Below, piece by piece: positions 1 through 6,254 of a stretch of 9,098 nt of DNA. The stretch lies in NCBI GenBank assembly GCA_013330915.1, contig DUHK01000171.1, positions 1 to 9,098 on the forward strand, given 5' to 3'. The DNA comes from Methanosphaera sp. (lineage in GTDB: Archaea > Methanobacteriota > Methanobacteria > Methanobacteriales > Methanobacteriaceae). How positions within the stretch are numbered: position 1 is the first letter of the stretch; the number at the start of each line of letters is the position of its first letter. The notes beneath the pieces are model-generated. The model was not told the DNA's origin, did no database searches, and was given only the letters and a program-made list of their open reading frames with translations. Position numbers and translations under genes: made by a program.

Positions 1-309
1 TGGAGGATTCCATGATTCTTCCAGTACTTTATGCATTTTCCATTTAGGATTCATTGTTTTTTCTGGATGCTGGAAGATCAACTGGGCGGGATGATAGCCT
101 TTGTTTTTAATAACTTCCCTGTCGAGTGTTACGGTTCCTGTGTAGTTTTCTATGTAGCCTGACATGATTTTACAAAGGGTACTTTTTCCACTTCCGCTGT
201 CACCCATGAGACCTATAACCTTATTGTCTGGTACTGATATGGAAATGTTCTTAAGTATCGGCTTGTTTTTCTTGTAACCAAATGAGATGTTGTTTGCATT
301 AAGATACAT
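1..309 (-). CDS. ABC transporter ATP-binding protein, Opp/Dpp/Nik family second ATPase (C-terminal part outside window)
   Basis: This is the second ATPase of the importer, the position OppF/DppF/NikE holds; it hydrolyses ATP at the cytoplasmic face of the permease pair. Only the first 103 codons are present, and the gene runs off the left edge. I see Walker A as GDSGSGKST at residues 36-44 and a Q-loop in LIFQHPEKTMNP with Gln80, a form typical of OppF/DppF proteins. The signature, Walker B and C-terminal domain lie outside the window. The start is the ATG at 309-307, immediately after the TAA stop (312-310) of the preceding ATPase, so there is no intergenic base. A purine-rich AAGGGGGATGAA within the end of that gene serves as ribosome binding site. 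This junction implies translational coupling and equal amounts of the two ATPases. Family assignment is secure; the substrate is not readable from this fragment. Confidence 0.93.
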   Translation of the reverse strand, partial: MYLNANNISFGYKKNKPILKNISISVPDNKVIGLMGDSGSGKSTLCKIMSGYIENYTGTVTLDREVIKNKGYHPAQLIFQHPEKTMNPKWKMHKVLEESWNPP

Positions 310-1254
310 TTATTCATCCCCCTTACTGTATTTATGACAACGAACCATGGCTCCATTGTGTTCTATCAATTCAGGTTTGACGTTTAGACATTTATCTGTT
401 CTGAGTGGACAGTTTTCATGATATACGCATCCACCGATTTCTTCAAGTGGCTGTACACCTTCAGTTAGTTTGAAACCGTTTTTTGGAAGTGCTTCCATCA
501 ATGCTTTGGAATATGGGTGTAAAAGTTTTTCTTCATGGTTTTTGAAGTTTTCCACATTGTTGATTTCTATTACGTAACCTGAGTAGAATATTGCTATTCG
601 GTCTGCCGTTTGTAGTGCCACATCGATTTCGTGTGTGATAAGTAGAACGCCTTTACCTTCTTCTGCCAGCCTTTTTATGTCATTGATTGTTTCTTTTACA
701 CTAGCTTCGTCAAGACCGGGTGTTGGTTCGTCCGCTACAATCAGTTCAGGATCAGATAACAATGCCGTGGACAGTAATACTTTACGTGCCATTCCCCCGG
801 ATAATTCGAAAGGATACATGTCATCGACTTCTTCACCTAAGCCGTATTTTGCAAAGATTTCCCTTTGATGTTTTAGTGCCTTTTCTTTTTCTTCTTTGGG
901 AACATCACCTATTGCCTGTTCGCTAACTTTCATTAATGGATCAAGGTAGTTTACTGACTGCGGAATCAGACAGATGTGTTTTCCACGCAGGTTCTCTTTG
1001 TCTTCCTGGCTCATCACGTCTCCCTTGTATGCGATTGTTCCGTCACATATTGCGTTTTCGGGCAGGATTCCGAGAATTGCATGTGCAAGTAAACTTTTAC
1101 CACTACCACTTGAACCAAGTATTGCAACTACCTCTCCTTCCTTAACACTTAAAGTCAAGTCAGAAATAACCTTTAGAATGTGCTGTTCCAATCCCTGCAA
1201 GTATTGTGTGAATGAAATTGAAACGTTTTTTACTGTTAATAAATCATCATTCAT
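310..1254 (-). CDS. ABC transporter ATP-binding protein, Opp/Dpp/Nik family first ATPase
   Basis: This is the first ATPase of the importer (OppD/DppD/NikD position), 314 residues, close to the usual family length. Visible motifs in order: Walker A GSSGSGKS at 47-54, Q-loop Gln99 in LIPQS, signature LSGGM at 151-155, Walker B LIVADEP at 171-177, D-loop around 180-182 and the switch His208. The C-terminal oligopeptide-type domain follows (HPYSKAL at 246-252). It has four cysteines at 276, 282, 289 and 306, spaced CX5CX6CX16C, ending in VRCHKY. This arrangement is typical of OppD/DppD proteins, and in at least one bacterial OppD these cysteines bind a [4Fe-4S] cluster; whether they do here is inference. 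The ATG at 1254 is preceded by AGAGGT (1266-1261) with a 6-base spacer, and lies 15 bases after the stop of permease 2. All ATPase motifs are intact. Confidence 0.96.
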   Translation of the reverse strand: MNDDLLTVKNVSISFTQYLQGLEQHILKVISDLTLSVKEGEVVAILGSSGSGKSLLAHAILGILPENAICDGTIAYKGDVMSQEDKENLRGKHICLIPQSVNYLDPLMKVSEQAIGDVPKEEKEKALKHQREIFAKYGLGEEVDDMYPFELSGGMARKVLLSTALLSDPELIVADEPTPGLDEASVKETINDIKRLAEEGKGVLLITHEIDVALQTADRIAIFYSGYVIEINNVENFKNHEEKLLHPYSKALMEALPKNGFKLTEGVQPLEEIGGCVYHENCPLRTDKCLNVKPELIEHNGAMVRCHKYSKGDE

Positions 1255-1269
1255 ATTATTACCTCTTAA

Positions 1270-2115
1270 TTATTTTTGTGCTTTGGTAGGATCCAATAGT
1301 TTTTCCACTTGTTCCCCTATTATGTCAAAGAGCAATACTACGATAAGTAATGCAAGACCCGGGAATAATGCCAGCCACCAGTATCCCATTGATAAATATC
1401 TCATGGATTCTGATAATATTATACCTATTGCAGGTTCGTGTGGACTTAATCCAAATCCAAGGAATGTTATACTTGCTTCGTGCATGATTGCGTGTGGGAA
1501 GATAAGTAATGTTCCTACGATAATTTGTGTAACTACAAGTGGCAGGATGTGTTCTTTTGCAATCCAGAAGTTTCCTTTACCTAGTCTGCGTGCAAGGTTA
1601 ACGTATTCTGACGTGTTGATTTCCTTGATTTCAACTCTCAGTACTCTTGCAAGCGATGTCCAGTGTGTGAAACCTACACCGATTATTACTCCCATTGCAC
1701 CTTTACCTAAACATAATGATATTAAAATTAACAGTATCAAATGAGGCATGGATGCGAATAAGTCAATCAGCCATGACATGAATTCGTCGCCGTATTTGTT
1801 TAAGCTGGACACAAATGCCATTACTATTGCAACTATACTTGAAAGAATTGATGAAAATGCTCCTATCATAATACTTAAACCAAGACCTTTGATTGTTCTT
1901 GTTAACATGTCACGTCCCATCCAGTCAGTACCGAACAGATGTTCGAATGATGGGGCCTGTGTTCTTGAAGCAAAGTTTGTTATTATTGTTGATGAGTCTA
2001 TGGCTAAACTACTGATGAATATTAATATTAACAACAAAGATGTTAATCCTATGATGGCCAATGTTTTCTGTCTTAAATTCATAGAACTGAATGGATTTAA
2101 ACTAAAGTTAGTCAT
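1270..2115 (-). CDS. ABC transporter permease, OppC/DppC/NikC type
   Basis: This is the second integral membrane subunit, forming the pore with permease 1. The 281 residues include an N-terminal hydrophobic segment around 20-39, then the family motif FGTDWMGRD (61-69). About five further membrane segments follow, with the cytoplasmic EAA coupling loop at roughly 170-192 (EYVNLARR...ILP) that docks onto the ATPases. The conserved FLGFGLSP is at 218-225. Start choice: a GTG and three ATGs lie in a row (2124-2113). The Shine-Dalgarno GGGGTGAT (2128-2121) covers the GTG and part of the first ATG, so the last ATG, five bases further on, is the best-placed start. The family hydrophobic helix begins shortly after in either case. 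The gene overlaps the end of permease 1 by 8 bases (17 from the GTG), which suggests coupled translation. Confidence 0.94.
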   Translation of the reverse strand: MTNFSLNPFSSMNLRQKTLAIIGLTSLLLILIFISSLAIDSSTIITNFASRTQAPSFEHLFGTDWMGRDMLTRTIKGLGLSIMIGAFSSILSSIVAIVMAFVSSLNKYGDEFMSWLIDLFASMPHLILLILISLCLGKGAMGVIIGVGFTHWTSLARVLRVEIKEINTSEYVNLARRLGKGNFWIAKEHILPLVVTQIIVGTLLIFPHAIMHEASITFLGFGLSPHEPAIGIILSESMRYLSMGYWWLALFPGLALLIVVLLFDIIGEQVEKLLDPTKAQK

Positions 2116-3076
2116 CATCATCACCCCTTAATCTTGGATCAACAAATTTATACAGGACATCTGCAAGAGCATTTCCTACAAATACGAAAATAGTACTTAT
2201 CAACACTATCCCCAGGAATAAAGGAACATCAGAACGTAGTCCTGCTGCAATGGTTGCCTGTCCTATACCAGGATAGGAAAATACCTGTTCTACAAGTACT
2301 GCACCACCGAATAATTCACTAAAACTCATGAATTGTAAAGTGATTGCAGGCAATAGTACGTTACGAACACCGTGTCTTAATATTATACTCCAATGACTTT
2401 CTCCCCTTGCTTCGGCAAATAGGAAATAATCACTGTTTTCAATGTTTACCAAACGGTCTCTGGTAAATAAGGCAATGCTTGAAATTCCCACAATACTTAG
2501 TGTGAATGCAGGCAGTATTAATCTGTGTAACCATTCTCCTAAAGTTACCTGATCTGCCATTACTCCGACAGGTACTGCAAGTCCTGATGGGAACCATCCC
2601 AGCCATACCGAGAAGATCATCATTACAATCAATGCTATCCAGAATGCCGGTGAAGACTGTAGAAGATAACAGTATGTTTTTACTGCTTTATCTATCCAGG
2701 TTCCACGTTTAGCTCCGGCCAGGATTCCTAATCCAAAACCCACTACTCCAGATATTATCCATGATGATAACATCAATACTAATGAAGCAGTGAATTTTTC
2801 CAAAATAACTTGAGTTACAGGAATTCTGTAAATCAGAGAGGTTCCTAAGTTTAACTGGAAGAGATCTGTCAGCCATCCAATTACCTTGTCCTGAATTGGT
2901 ACATTAACTCCCCAGTATTCACCGAGTTTAGCTATTTGTTCTGGTGTTGCCAACATTTCTCCAAGATATGCTTTAACAGGATCCACAGGAGACAGTTCAA
3001 TCATTATAAAACTAATAGCAGCCACGACAATTAACAATATTAATAATCTAACTGCCTTATAACCTAAAAATTTCAC
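2108..3076 (-). CDS. ABC transporter permease, OppB/DppB/NikB type
   Basis: This is the first integral membrane subunit of the importer, 322 residues from the GTG at 3076. It shows an N-terminal membrane helix (about 9-27), an extracellular stretch containing LGEMLATPEQIAKLGEYWG, about five more helices, the EAA coupling loop at 214-243 (DYFLFAEARG...NVLLP), VFSYPGIGQ at 265-273, and the terminal motif VDPRLR (312-317). These are the standard landmarks of the OppB/DppB/NikB family. It ends in an unusual GDDDDD-type tail because its last codons share a GAT/ATG repeat with the start of permease 2. The 5' end is doubtful: the only strong Shine-Dalgarno, GGAGGTG at 3106-3100, is 23 bases upstream of the GTG but five bases upstream of an in-frame ATT at 3094-3092. 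Initiation at ATT would add six residues. No in-frame ATG, GTG or TTG lies between the upstream stop (3118-3116) and the GTG. Confidence 0.93.
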   Translation of the reverse strand: MKFLGYKAVRLLILLIVVAAISFIMIELSPVDPVKAYLGEMLATPEQIAKLGEYWGVNVPIQDKVIGWLTDLFQLNLGTSLIYRIPVTQVILEKFTASLVLMLSSWIISGVVGFGLGILAGAKRGTWIDKAVKTYCYLLQSSPAFWIALIVMMIFSVWLGWFPSGLAVPVGVMADQVTLGEWLHRLILPAFTLSIVGISSIALFTRDRLVNIENSDYFLFAEARGESHWSIILRHGVRNVLLPAITLQFMSFSELFGGAVLVEQVFSYPGIGQATIAAGLRSDVPLFLGIVLISTIFVFVGNALADVLYKFVDPRLRGDDDD

Positions 3077-3099
3077 TAATTTATTGGTATTAATAGTAA

Positions 3100-3106
3100 C
3101 ACCTCC
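3100..3106 (-). promoter_or_regulatory. Ribosome binding site of permease 1, pointing to an ATT start
   Basis: GGAGGTG is the closest match to the archaeal anti-Shine-Dalgarno sequence among the importer genes. Its spacing to the ATT at 3094 is five bases, comparable with the 5-8 bases seen at other genes of this window (for example AGGTGA-AACTT-ATG at 7759). Its spacing to the GTG at 3076 is 23 bases, which is too long for normal initiation. Either ATT is the initiator or the GTG uses an unusual spacing. Confidence 0.6.
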
Positions 3107-3121
3107 AATACCAAGTTAAAT

Positions 3122-3152
3122 AAAAAAAAGTAGGAGTTAAAAGTATACTCCT
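3122..3152 (-). terminator. Hairpin plus T8 between binding protein and permease genes
   Basis: On the minus strand AGGAGT (3152-3147), a nine-base loop and ACTCCT (3137-3132) form a six-pair stem. After two bases comes a run of eight T (3129-3122). It starts nine bases after the stop codon of the binding protein gene. Placed inside the operon, it should end most transcripts after the binding protein and let a minority continue into the permease and ATPase genes. That would give the excess of binding protein usual for ABC importers. Stem and T-run are seen; partial read-through is inferred. Confidence 0.7.
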
Positions 3153-3160
3153 TCTGTTAT

Positions 3161-4792
3161 TTAGCTTGATGAGTTGGTATCGTTTGTTGAATTGGTATCA
3201 ACATGTTTCCAATCGTAGATGTTACCCCAAATGTCTCCACCGTGAGGATAGATAGTACGGGTAGCATCAGACAGATCTAATGAATCACTTACGAAGAATA
3301 AGTAATTCGTGGATCCGATCCATAGGTACCCATTTTCTTCCTGACCTGCTTTAATAGCATTTGCCCATGTAGCATAGGAAGATTCCAAGTTTTGACTTCT
3401 GGCTTGTGAAATATAGGAATCTACTTGACTGTTGTTTATGTATGAAGGGTTAAGACCCATACCTTTAGCAGCTACTTCTGAGTCAAGTTCATTATAGATT
3501 ACTGTAGGGTCATTACTACCGAATGCCATTACAATGGAGTTGGTGTTTGTGGTACTTTCCATTTCATCCCATGTTTTTCCTTCAGGAGTAACTTCCAATC
3601 CTATTGCTTTTGCTTGTTCTGCAAATTGAAGTGCTACTGCCTGTCTTGTTGTATCATCGGATGGATAATCCAATTCCCATGTTGCTTTTTGTCCATCTTT
3701 TTCAACAATTCCATCACCATCGGTGTCTTTCCAACCAGCTTCTTCAAGGATTTGTTTTGCCTGGTCAACATCCCCATCTGTAAAGTTGGTTCCTGTGGAA
3801 TATGGTAATTCTGTTGATACACCATCAAAGGATATGTCACCTAAACCATATTGTGCTCCATCAATAATTGCTTGACGGTTAATACCTACATTTAATGCTT
3901 CTCTGATTGCAGGATCTGCTGTCACATTGTTTCCAATAACTCCTCCGGCATCGTTGGTTTTTCCTTCATCAGGCACCACAGGTAATGTGATTGCTCTTAC
4001 GTCTATTGAAGGATAATCAACAGCATGCATGCCTTCAATTGTTTCATTGTAGTATGATAATGGTAATTCTACCAAGTCAACTTCACCTTTTTGTGCTGCT
4101 GCAAATGCTGCGTCAGATTCAAGGAAAAGATTTGTTAATTTTTTGTAGTATGGTTTTTCACCATAGTAATCGTCGTTTGCTTCGAATATTGCTTGTTGTC
4201 CTTTGTCCCATTGTACTAATTTGTATGGTCCTGAACCTACTGGGTGTTCACCATAGGTTGCGTTGTCATATGAATCTGATGGTACAATACCTAATTGTGT
4301 TAATTTGTAGATGAATGTTGAATCAGGTTTGTTTAATGTGAATTTTACTGTGTAGTCATCCACTGCTGTTACATCTTCCATGGAGGATAAGTCAATTACT
4401 CCATTTTCAAGTGCTGCTTTGTATGTGAATACTACATCTTCTGCAGTAAATGTGGAATTGTCTGTAAATTTGATATCATCACGTAATTTCACTTCCATAG
4501 ATTTTGCATCTCCAGCCATTGTATAACCGGTTGCTGCATCATTTTCTATTGTTGCGTTTTCATTTACTCTAAACAATCTGCTTTGTATTAAAGGTTCTAC
4601 CTGGTGACCTGATCCCCATCCGGTTAATGGATCAAATCCACCTTCAGGTTCTCCACCATGTATGTCTACTGCCATTACCAATTCATTGTCTGCTCTTTCG
4701 GTTGAATGAGTAGATCCCATACCGAAAGCTGCGTAAGCTAAAATTGCCAGAACAATAACTGCAGCAGCACCTATGATTATTTTTTTATTCAT
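3161..4792 (-). CDS. ABC transporter substrate-binding protein, family 5 (peptide/nickel type)
   Basis: This is the extracellular binding protein of the importer, 543 residues, the normal length for the family. An N-terminal hydrophobic helix (about 5-24) has no lipobox cysteine, so the protein is probably held in the membrane by an uncleaved anchor, as is common in Archaea. Family-5 landmarks follow: GGEPEGGFDPLTGWG (46-60), KFTDNSTFTAEDVVFTYKAA (108-127), VGSGPYKL (185-192), ANDDYYGEKPYYKKL (205-219), and WKDTDGDGIVEKDG with an EF-hand-like acidic loop. The GFDPLTGWG form resembles binding proteins often labelled nickel transporters, but peptide binding is equally possible. The last residues (after about 530) form an Asn/Ser/Thr tail with N-glycosylation sequons (NST, NDT, NSS), fitting a surface protein. 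The ATG at 4792 is preceded by AGAGGA (4804-4799) with a six-base spacer. It heads the operon. Confidence 0.93.
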   Translation of the reverse strand: MNKKIIIGAAAVIVLAILAYAAFGMGSTHSTERADNELVMAVDIHGGEPEGGFDPLTGWGSGHQVEPLIQSRLFRVNENATIENDAATGYTMAGDAKSMEVKLRDDIKFTDNSTFTAEDVVFTYKAALENGVIDLSSMEDVTAVDDYTVKFTLNKPDSTFIYKLTQLGIVPSDSYDNATYGEHPVGSGPYKLVQWDKGQQAIFEANDDYYGEKPYYKKLTNLFLESDAAFAAAQKGEVDLVELPLSYYNETIEGMHAVDYPSIDVRAITLPVVPDEGKTNDAGGVIGNNVTADPAIREALNVGINRQAIIDGAQYGLGDISFDGVSTELPYSTGTNFTDGDVDQAKQILEEAGWKDTDGDGIVEKDGQKATWELDYPSDDTTRQAVALQFAEQAKAIGLEVTPEGKTWDEMESTTNTNSIVMAFGSNDPTVIYNELDSEVAAKGMGLNPSYINNSQVDSYISQARSQNLESSYATWANAIKAGQEENGYLWIGSTNYLFFVSDSLDLSDATRTIYPHGGDIWGNIYDWKHVDTNSTNDTNSSS

Positions 4793-4799
4793 AAAAAAT

Positions 4800-4821
4800 C
4801 CTCTTTTATTAATTATAATTA
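4800..4821 (-). repeat. 22-base direct repeat, copy 1 (leader of the binding protein gene)
   Basis: These 22 bases recur exactly at 5921-5942 in the same orientation. Read on the minus strand they contain the palindrome TAATTATAATTA (4821-4810), then AATAAAAGAGG with most of the ribosome binding site of the binding protein gene. It lies directly upstream of the ATG, so this copy is 5' untranslated sequence. Confidence 0.75.
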
Positions 4822-4917
4822 TTTAGTTATGACCATTCTATTTTGAACAATGATTAAGTTAAATGTGGGAAAATCTTAGTGAAAAAATAGCCAAGTCATA
4901 AATTAATTATTTTTTTT

Positions 4918-4925
4918 ATTATAAA
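4918..4925 (-). promoter_or_regulatory. Putative TATA box for the importer operon
   Basis: On the minus strand the sequence reads AAAAATTTATAATAAA, with TTTATAAT as the TATA element and a purine stretch before it as a possible BRE. Transcription would begin near 4895, giving a leader of about 100 bases. The surrounding sequence is so AT-rich that chance matches are easy, so confidence is moderate. Its position about 21 bases downstream of the inverted repeat at 4947-4976 supports it. Confidence 0.4.
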
Positions 4926-4946
4926 TTTTTATTAATAAACATTTTA

Positions 4947-4976
4947 TGGAATACCCGTTTTTAGATAAGTATTCCA
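4947..4976. promoter_or_regulatory. Inverted repeat upstream of the importer, NikR-like operator candidate
   Basis: TGGAATAC, 14 bases, GTATTCCA: a perfect 8-bp inverted repeat and one of the few GC-containing words in the gap. Half-site centres are 22 bp apart, two helical turns, the same as in NikR operators (GTATGA-N16-TCATAC in enterobacteria; GTGTTAC-N14-GTAACAC-like in deltaproteobacteria, which also have TAC and GTA on the inner side). It lies upstream of the operon's likely TATA box. No T-run follows it, so it is not a terminator. The regulator is inferred, not seen. Confidence 0.5.
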
Positions 4977-5763
4977 GTCATTAATAGTTTCTCATACATT
5001 TTTTTATTTAAATAATTAATTATGATTAGAAAGAACATGTGTGAAAAAGAACATTTCTTATCAGAAAAGAAATATTCAACTCCAGTAAAATTATTTCCAA
5101 ATTTAATAAACATATTTCATTAATTTCAAGTAATGAATTTACAAAATCCAATACATACTTCTAATTACAAAATAGTAAACTAAACTTTAAAAATATTTAA
5201 ACATAATTAATTATTACTATATTGTTAACAGATTACCATATAAGTATCGTTGAGAGATTTTAATAAAAAAAGGCATTACAGTTAAATATTTATACCAAAA
5301 CAAAATAATGAAAAAACAAATTTCAGAAAATCCACCTTAATTCATGAATTTTATTTAAATTCTTATTATTAATACTTATTTTTAAATAAATATTAAAAAA
5401 CAATAACCGTTTTAAATATAATTATGAATAAATTCACATATTTGAAATAACTAATGAAAACAAAGCCACAGTAGAAAATAAAATTTTTTTTTTGAATGAT
5501 TTTTCAAAAACATTTGATTAATACAAAATAACAGAAAATTAAGAAAATATAACCTTTAAAAAAAATCCTAAAAAATAATCAAATTTAATGAAATACCCAA
5601 TAAAAATTAACAAACAAATTATAATATAAACCAAATAAAAACAACAAACATTAATAAAAATACAACATCATCAACACCCCATTAATTTTTTTAAATTTTT
5701 ATAGAAGTTATCATCAAAAACAAACCCATTACAACATGTTTAATTAACAATTTAATAACAATG

Positions 5764-5839
5764 TTAAATATATCGCATAAAAGTAATACTTTTTAGTAAA
5801 AAAGTATTTAAAAAAGGAGGAATAAAACGTATGTTGTAG
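5764..5839 (+). promoter_or_regulatory. Plus-strand promoter-like block with hairpin and strong Shine-Dalgarno but no gene
   Basis: In order: TTAAATATAT (5764-5773) as a possible TATA box; a 10-bp perfect inverted repeat AATACTTTTT-agta-AAAAAGTATT (5785-5808); then GGAGGA (5816-5821), and nine bases later ATG-TTG-TAG (5831-5839). All the signals of a translated gene are present, but the reading frame ends after two codons and no other frame stays open. It may be a decayed gene start, a regulatory leader or the 5' end of a small RNA. Confidence 0.3.
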
Positions 5840-5895
5840 TCTGTAATAAATATTTTTAAAAAAGTATGATTTTTATTATGGCTACATTCTCATAC

Positions 5896-5942
5896 AAAAA
5901 AAAGTTAAGTATTGAAAAAACCTCTTTTATTAATTATAATTA
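5896..5942 (-). pseudogene. Orphan copy of the binding protein leader followed by a T8 run
   Basis: On the minus strand this begins with the same 22 bases as the binding protein leader (5942-5921), including AAAAGAGG. The ATG that should follow is replaced by TTTTTTCAATAC, and eight T (5903-5896) come within about 20 bases. The words ATACTT, AAC and T8 recall the terminator after the real binding protein gene (3146-3122). One reading is a former binding protein copy reduced by deletion to its leader and terminator. The 22-base identity is seen; the deletion history is inference. Confidence 0.3.
5921..5942 (-). repeat. 22-base direct repeat, copy 2
   Basis: Exact second copy of 4800-4821, about 1.1 kb away in the same orientation. 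Flanking similarity is weak beyond a shared A-rich stretch on one side and a nearby GAACAAT word on the other (4847-4853 and 5962-5968, with slightly different spacing). Confidence 0.75.
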
Positions 5943-5994
5943 GATATTCTCAACCAAAAATGAACAATATAACCATAATAAATTAATAAAAATA

Positions 5995-6039
5995 TTTGAA
6001 GTAAACTCCCTGACCAAAAAAAAGAGACTTTACTTCAAA
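5995..6039. repeat. 11-bp inverted repeat with 23-base spacer
   Basis: TTTGAAGTAAA (5995-6005) and TTTACTTCAAA (6029-6039) are perfect reverse complements. The stem can extend by CTC/GAG (6006-6008 with 6024-6026) across a two-base bulge, leaving a loop with CCTGACC and eight A. On the minus strand the loop holds a T8 run. No gene abuts it. It may be an RNA structure or a protein-binding site. Confidence 0.5.
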
Positions 6040-6141
6040 AATCAATACTTTTAATACAATATCCAAAGAATAATAAACTCTCCATAAACCACCGTAATTT
6101 AATATAACAATTGTGTTCAAATAATAACTATAATATATGGA

Positions 6142-6180
6142 TTAAAAAAGTCTAAATCTTTTTTAAATTTTTTACTTTTT
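6142..6180 (+). terminator. Hairpin with T-rich 3' side, possible plus-strand terminator
   Basis: TTAAAAAAG (6142-6150), a seven-base loop and CTTTTTTAA (6158-6166) form a nine-pair stem. It is followed on the plus strand by TTTTTT (6168-6173) and TTTTT (6176-6180). No plus-strand gene precedes it; the only candidate transcript is one starting near 5792. The stem is almost all A-T pairs, so the structure is weak. Confidence 0.3.
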
Positions 6181-6240
6181 CTGTTTTTGTACCTGTTATG
6201 ATTGAATTGCAGTACAAATCTCCCAAAAGATGCAAACCCT

Positions 6241-6254
6241 AAAAAATAAAAAAA
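6241..6254 (-). terminator. Poly-T terminator after the methyltransferase pair
   Basis: On the minus strand T7-A-T6 (6254-6241) begins 24 bases after the stop codon at 6279. No stable stem precedes it, but archaeal RNA polymerase stops at T-runs without a hairpin. The position at the end of the two-gene unit fits. Confidence 0.5.

Noticed and set aside
635..1145. Several 68-77-codon plus-strand frames over the ATPase gene
   Set aside because: Antisense shadows of a gene with intact ATPase motifs; no ribosome binding sites or recognisable products.
974..1744. 256-codon open frame on the plus strand across the first ATPase and second permease
   Set aside because: It is the antisense of two well-recognised genes, has no family features and spans their junction.
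3991..4314. 107-codon plus-strand frame opposite the binding protein gene
   Set aside because: Its Leu/Val/His-rich translation is what antisense reading of this gene gives; no start signals.
5339..5350. AATTCATGAATT palindrome as an operator
   Set aside because: Perfect, but not near any promoter or gene start, and short A/T palindromes are common in such sequence.
5764..5808. CRISPR array or leader
   Set aside because: No regularly spaced repeats anywhere in the gap; the structure is a single inverted repeat.
6181..6240. tRNA gene in the less AT-rich patch
   Set aside because: No T-loop GGTTCGAATCC-like sequence, no acceptor stem and no cloverleaf could be traced.
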